Source: Pseudomonas fluorescens (GTDB taxonomy: Bacteria; Pseudomonadota; Gammaproteobacteria; Pseudomonadales; Pseudomonadaceae). From it: a DNA stretch of 64,000 nucleotides. Of the stretch, positions 61,129 to 64,000 are shown in pieces. The notes under the pieces were generated by a model. That model saw only the letters and a list, made by a program, of their open reading frames with translations, did not search any database and was not told where the DNA came from. Position 1 is the first letter of the stretch. Every line of letters starts with the position of its first letter. The stretch is from the NCBI RefSeq assembly GCF_040448305.1, contig NZ_CP148752.1, positions 6,576,501 through 6,640,500 on the forward strand, in the 5' to 3' direction. The translations under genes and the position numbers were made by a program.

Positions 61129-63411
61129 TTAAAGCGACGAGTATTTCTTGCGCAGACGCTGACGAATCAGTTCCGCGAGGGTGTTCATGACGAAGGTGAA
61201 CAACAGCAGCACCAGCGCCGAGAGGAACAGCACGCGGTAGTGGCTGCCGCCGACTTCCGATTCGGGCATTTCCACTGCGACGTTGGCCGCCAGGGTGCGC
61301 AGACCTTCGAACAGGTTCATTTCCATGACCGGCGTGTTGCCTGTGGCCATCAGCACGATCATGGTTTCACCGACCGCACGGCCCATGCCGATCATCAGCG
61401 CCGAGAATATGCCCGGGCTCGCGGTGAGGATCACCACGCGGGTCATGGTCTGCCACGGCGTGGCACCGAGCGCCAGGGAGCCCAGGGTCAGGCCGCGAGG
61501 CACGCTGAACACGGCGTCTTCGGCGATGGAGTAGATGTTCGGGATGACCGCGAAGCCCATGGCCAGGCCGACCACCAGGGCGTTGCGCTGGTCGTAGGTG
61601 ATGCCCAGATCGTGGGAGATCCACATGCGCATGTCGCCGCCGAAGAACCAGTTCTCCATGAACGGGCTCATGTACAGCGACAGCCAGCCCACGAACAGAA
61701 TCACCGGGATCAGCAGCGCACTTTCCCAGCCGTCCGGGACTTTCAGGCGGATCGATTCAGGCAAGCGGCTGAAAGTGAAACCGGCGACCAGGATGCCGAT
61801 TGGCAGCAACATCAGCAGGCTGAAGATGCCGGGCAAGTGCCCTTCCACATACGGTGCGAGGAACAGACCGGCGAAGAAGCCGAGGATCACCGTCGGCATC
61901 GCTTCCATCAGCTCGATCACCGGCTTGACCTTGCGGCGCATGCCCGGAGCCATGAAGTACGCGGTGTAGATCGCAGCGGCGACGGCCAGAGGAGCGGCCA
62001 GCAGCATGGCGTAGAACGCGGCTTTCAGGGTACCGAAGGTCAGCGGCGACAGGCTCAGCTTGGGTTCGAAGTCGGTGTTGGCGGCGGTCGATTGCCAGAC
62101 ATATTTAGGCTCGTCGTAGTTCTCGTACCAGACCTTGCTCCACAGTGCGCTCCACGAGACTTCCGGGTGCGGGTTGTCGAGCAGCAGCGGGTGCAGCTTG
62201 CCGCCGGCTTCCACTATCACGCGATTGGCGCGAGGCGACAGACCGAAAATGCCCTGGCCTTCAGCGACCGGCTCTACCAGCAGGGTGCGGTGGGCGGTGC
62301 TGTGGAACACGCCAAGTTTGCCGGAAGCGTCGAGGGCAACGAAGCCCTTGCGGCGTTCTTCAGCAGTGATTTCAACGATAGGCGTGGTGCCCATCTGGAA
62401 GGTGCGGATCTGCTTCAGGCGTTGCTCGCCATCCGGGTCGCGAGCCATGAACCACTGGGCCAGACCACCCTTGGAGTCACCGATGATCAGCGAGATGCCA
62501 CCCACCAACTGGGTGCTGGCGGTGATTTCAGTATCACCGTCTTCCGCCAGCTTGTAGCGACCATTGAGGCTCTTGTCACGCAAGCTGAACACGTCGGCCT
62601 GGGCACGACCATTAATCACATACAGCCACTGCTGACGCGGGTCGACGAAGATACTCTTCACCGGCTCGTTCATCTGCGGCAGTTCGATACGCTTCTGCTC
62701 GTTGGTGACTTCACCGGTCATCATGTTCTCTTCGCTGGTCAGCGACAGAACATTAAGTTGCGAACCGGTGGAGCCGACCAGCATCAGGGTCGAATCGTTG
62801 GCGTTGAGGCTGACGTGTTCCAGCGCACCGCCGCTTTCGTTCAGCGCGATGGGCGTGTTGCCGTACGGATACTCGATATCCGGAGTGATGGTTTTCTTGC
62901 CATCGGGGTAGCTGACTTTATAGGTGTGACGAAACACCAGCGCCTGACCGTTGGACAGGCCCACGGCCACCAGCGGATGACCTGGCTGGTCTTCGCCGAT
63001 GGAGGCCACGGTTGCGCCTGCCGGCAACGGCAGATCGACGCGCTTGAGCTCAGCGCCACTGTCGATATCGAAGAACAACGCCTGGCCCTTGTCGGAAACG
63101 CGCATGGCCACCTGATTCTGCTCTTCGAGCGAGATCATCAGTGGCTTGCCAGCGTCCTGCATCCAGGCCGGGGTAATGGACTCTTTCGCGGTCAGGTCGG
63201 CACCCTGGAACAGCGGCGCAACAACATAGGCGAGGAAGAAGAAGATCAGGGTGATGGCTGCCAGCACCGCCAGGCCGCCGATGAGGACGTACCAACGGGT
63301 GAAGCGATCTTTGAGCGCACGAATGCGGCGCTTGCGTTGCAGCTCAGGCGTATTGAAGTCAATTCGCTTGGGGGGATTAGTAGTCATGTTGGAATTGGCC
63401 AGATCATTCAT
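61129..63411 (-). CDS. pstC: Phosphate ABC transporter permease PstC, long form
   Basis: 760-aa permease, over twice E. coli PstC (about 319). A transmembrane helix at about 41-66 is followed by about 390 periplasmic residues with repeated beta-like stretches (for example VAVGLSNGQALVFRHTYKV, PQQWLYVI-type RQQWLYVINGRAQADVFSLR) that suggest a beta-propeller; the MetI permease domain starts near 460 (GTLKAAFYAMLLAAPLAVAA) and has the EAA loop LALGATPWQTMTRVVIL. AGGGTGAGCGC before the ATG at 63411; another ATG at 63387 is possible. Confidence 0.94.
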   Translation of the reverse strand: MNDLANSNMTTNPPKRIDFNTPELQRKRRIRALKDRFTRWYVLIGGLAVLAAITLIFFFLAYVVAPLFQGADLTAKESITPAWMQDAGKPLMISLEEQNQVAMRVSDKGQALFFDIDSGAELKRVDLPLPAGATVASIGEDQPGHPLVAVGLSNGQALVFRHTYKVSYPDGKKTITPDIEYPYGNTPIALNESGGALEHVSLNANDSTLMLVGSTGSQLNVLSLTSEENMMTGEVTNEQKRIELPQMNEPVKSIFVDPRQQWLYVINGRAQADVFSLRDKSLNGRYKLAEDGDTEITASTQLVGGISLIIGDSKGGLAQWFMARDPDGEQRLKQIRTFQMGTTPIVEITAEERRKGFVALDASGKLGVFHSTAHRTLLVEPVAEGQGIFGLSPRANRVIVEAGGKLHPLLLDNPHPEVSWSALWSKVWYENYDEPKYVWQSTAANTDFEPKLSLSPLTFGTLKAAFYAMLLAAPLAVAAAIYTAYFMAPGMRRKVKPVIELMEAMPTVILGFFAGLFLAPYVEGHLPGIFSLLMLLPIGILVAGFTFSRLPESIRLKVPDGWESALLIPVILFVGWLSLYMSPFMENWFFGGDMRMWISHDLGITYDQRNALVVGLAMGFAVIPNIYSIAEDAVFSVPRGLTLGSLALGATPWQTMTRVVILTASPGIFSALMIGMGRAVGETMIVLMATGNTPVMEMNLFEGLRTLAANVAVEMPESEVGGSHYRVLFLSALVLLLFTFVMNTLAELIRQRLRKKYSSL

Positions 63412-63514
63412 GCGCTCACCCTAGCGATCCTGTATGACAGAAAGATGACAATGCAGTGACGCACCAAATCCACCGCCAGCGGGACTGGCAGAGGATCGAA
63501 AATTTGAGGTGTGT

Positions 63515-63548
63515 AAAAGGCCGGCCTGCAAGCAGATCCGGCCTTTTA
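63515..63548 (-). terminator. Hairpin between pstS and pstC
   Basis: AAAAGGCCGG and CCGGCCTTTT arms around a 14-base loop, on the minus strand about 36 bases past the pstS stop. Probably a partial terminator that keeps PstS more abundant than the membrane components, or mRNA 3'-end protection for pstS. Confidence 0.75.
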
Positions 63549-63584
63549 CTTGAGTCCGGAAGGGTTCACCCCGGACTCAATTTG

Positions 63585-64000
63585 TTACTTTTTTACGACT
63601 GCAGCGCCGCCTTCCGCCAGACCCAGGTCAGCCAGTGCTTTTGCAGCAACCTTGGCTGGCAGTGGGATGTAGCCGTCTTTCACCACAACTTCCTGGCCCT
63701 GTTTGGACAGAACCAGCTTCACGAACTCAGCTTCCAGCGGAGCCAAAGGCTTGTTCGGGGCTTTGTTGACGTACACGTACAGGAAGCGCGACAGCGGGTA
63801 CTTGCCGTTCAGGGCGTTTTCTTCAGTGTCTTCAACAAACTCGGTGCTACCTTTCTTGGCCAAGGCCACCGTCTTCACGCTGGCAGTCTTGTAACCGATA
63901 CCCGAGTAACCGATGCCGTTCAGCGAGGAGCTGATCGACTGCACAACCGAAGCCGAGCCTGGCTGTTCGTTGACGTTTGGCTTGAAGTCACCTTTGCACA
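63585..64000 (-). CDS. pstS: Phosphate-binding protein PstS, C-terminal part
   Basis: Incomplete: the frame runs off the window end; 138 C-terminal codons are visible. The start of this part reads KGDFKPNVNEQPGSASVVQS and it contains NGIGYSGIGYKTASVKTVAL and later KYPLSRFLYVYVNKAPNKPL, typical of the PstS/PBP-like phosphate-binding superfamily. It is the periplasmic phosphate receptor of the pst operon and should carry the Pho box of the operon upstream, outside the window. Confidence 0.94.
   Translation of the reverse strand, partial: CKGDFKPNVNEQPGSASVVQSISSSLNGIGYSGIGYKTASVKTVALAKKGSTEFVEDTEENALNGKYPLSRFLYVYVNKAPNKPLAPLEAEFVKLVLSKQGQEVVVKDGYIPLPAKVAAKALADLGLAEGGAAVVKK

Noticed and set aside
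60580..63459. 959-codon open frame on the plus strand opposite pstA and pstC
   Set aside because: Mirror of the permease genes; composition is His/Gln/Arg/Asp-rich with no recognisable domain. pstA and pstC are clearly real.
1..64000. CRISPR array, prophage or insertion sequence
   Set aside because: No evenly spaced direct repeats with unique spacers, no transposase, integrase or phage structural genes; the only repeats are REP-type and GATCGCAGCC-type hairpins.
1..64000. tRNA or rRNA genes
   Set aside because: No cloverleaf with T-loop GGTTCGA-type sequence at a plausible position and no rRNA sequence was recognised by eye; a short tRNA scan would settle it.

Overview
The window is a continuous stretch of core chromosome from a fluorescent pseudomonad (Pseudomonas fluorescens group). 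Three things point there. The gene order rep - xpt - cycB - dadX/dadA/dadR - kauB - rpmG/rpmB - radC - coaBC - dut - algC - argB - pyrE - crc - rph - gmk - rpoZ - spoT - oxyR - recG - rubredoxin reductase - ubiCA - phoBR - phoU - pstBACS is the Pseudomonas order as I remember it. G+C is high with G/C-ending codons. Intergenic gaps carry many paired REP hairpins with the core GTGGGAGCGAGCTTGCTCGC. I see no insertion sequence, prophage, tRNA, rRNA or CRISPR array. The window starts inside rep and ends inside pstS.

1-5.4 kb: Rep helicase (5' end missing), xanthine phosphoribosyltransferase, an acetyl-CoA hydrolase/transferase and a cytochrome c5. 5.5-18.7 kb: an amine and amino-acid catabolic block. 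A PauR-like XRE/cupin repressor, the D-alanine pathway (dadX, a RidA-type deaminase, dadA, with dadR divergent), a gamma-glutamylpolyamine oxidase-like flavoenzyme and the aldehyde dehydrogenase KauB/PauC lie together. Interspersed are a MocR regulator facing a DUF1127 gene, a phospholipase-D lipoprotein and an MFS transporter. 18.8-26.8 kb: an I78-type inhibitor-like protein, L33/L28, a dipeptide-binding protein, RadC, then coaBC-dut-algC-argB.

26.9-36.8 kb: pyrE, crc, gltS, rph, then yicC-gmk-rpoZ-spoT-ridA and a lipoprotein. 36.9-44.9 kb: a YeeZ-like epimerase, exbB-exbD-tonB, oxyR-recG and an HDOD protein. 45-47.7 kb is the least core-like part: a Delta-60 repeat protein of visibly lower G+C with a palindromic and potentially self-folding leader, an SCP2-like protein and a DUF6124-like protein. 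47.7-51.6 kb: HU, rubredoxin reductase/rubredoxin, ubiC-ubiA and a small secreted repeat protein. 51.7-64 kb is the phosphate block: Pho box, phoB-phoR, a CNNM/CorC transporter, an M23 peptidase, a response regulator with an unusual C-terminal domain, phoU, pstB, and very large forms of pstA and pstC, ending in pstS.

I found no clear undescribed multi-gene system. The best leads are the Delta-60 locus with its sequestered Shine-Dalgarno sequence and 26-bp palindrome (45.0-46.4 kb), the response-regulator fusion inside the pho/pst block, the enlarged PstA/PstC pair, and the MocR operator-like palindrome.
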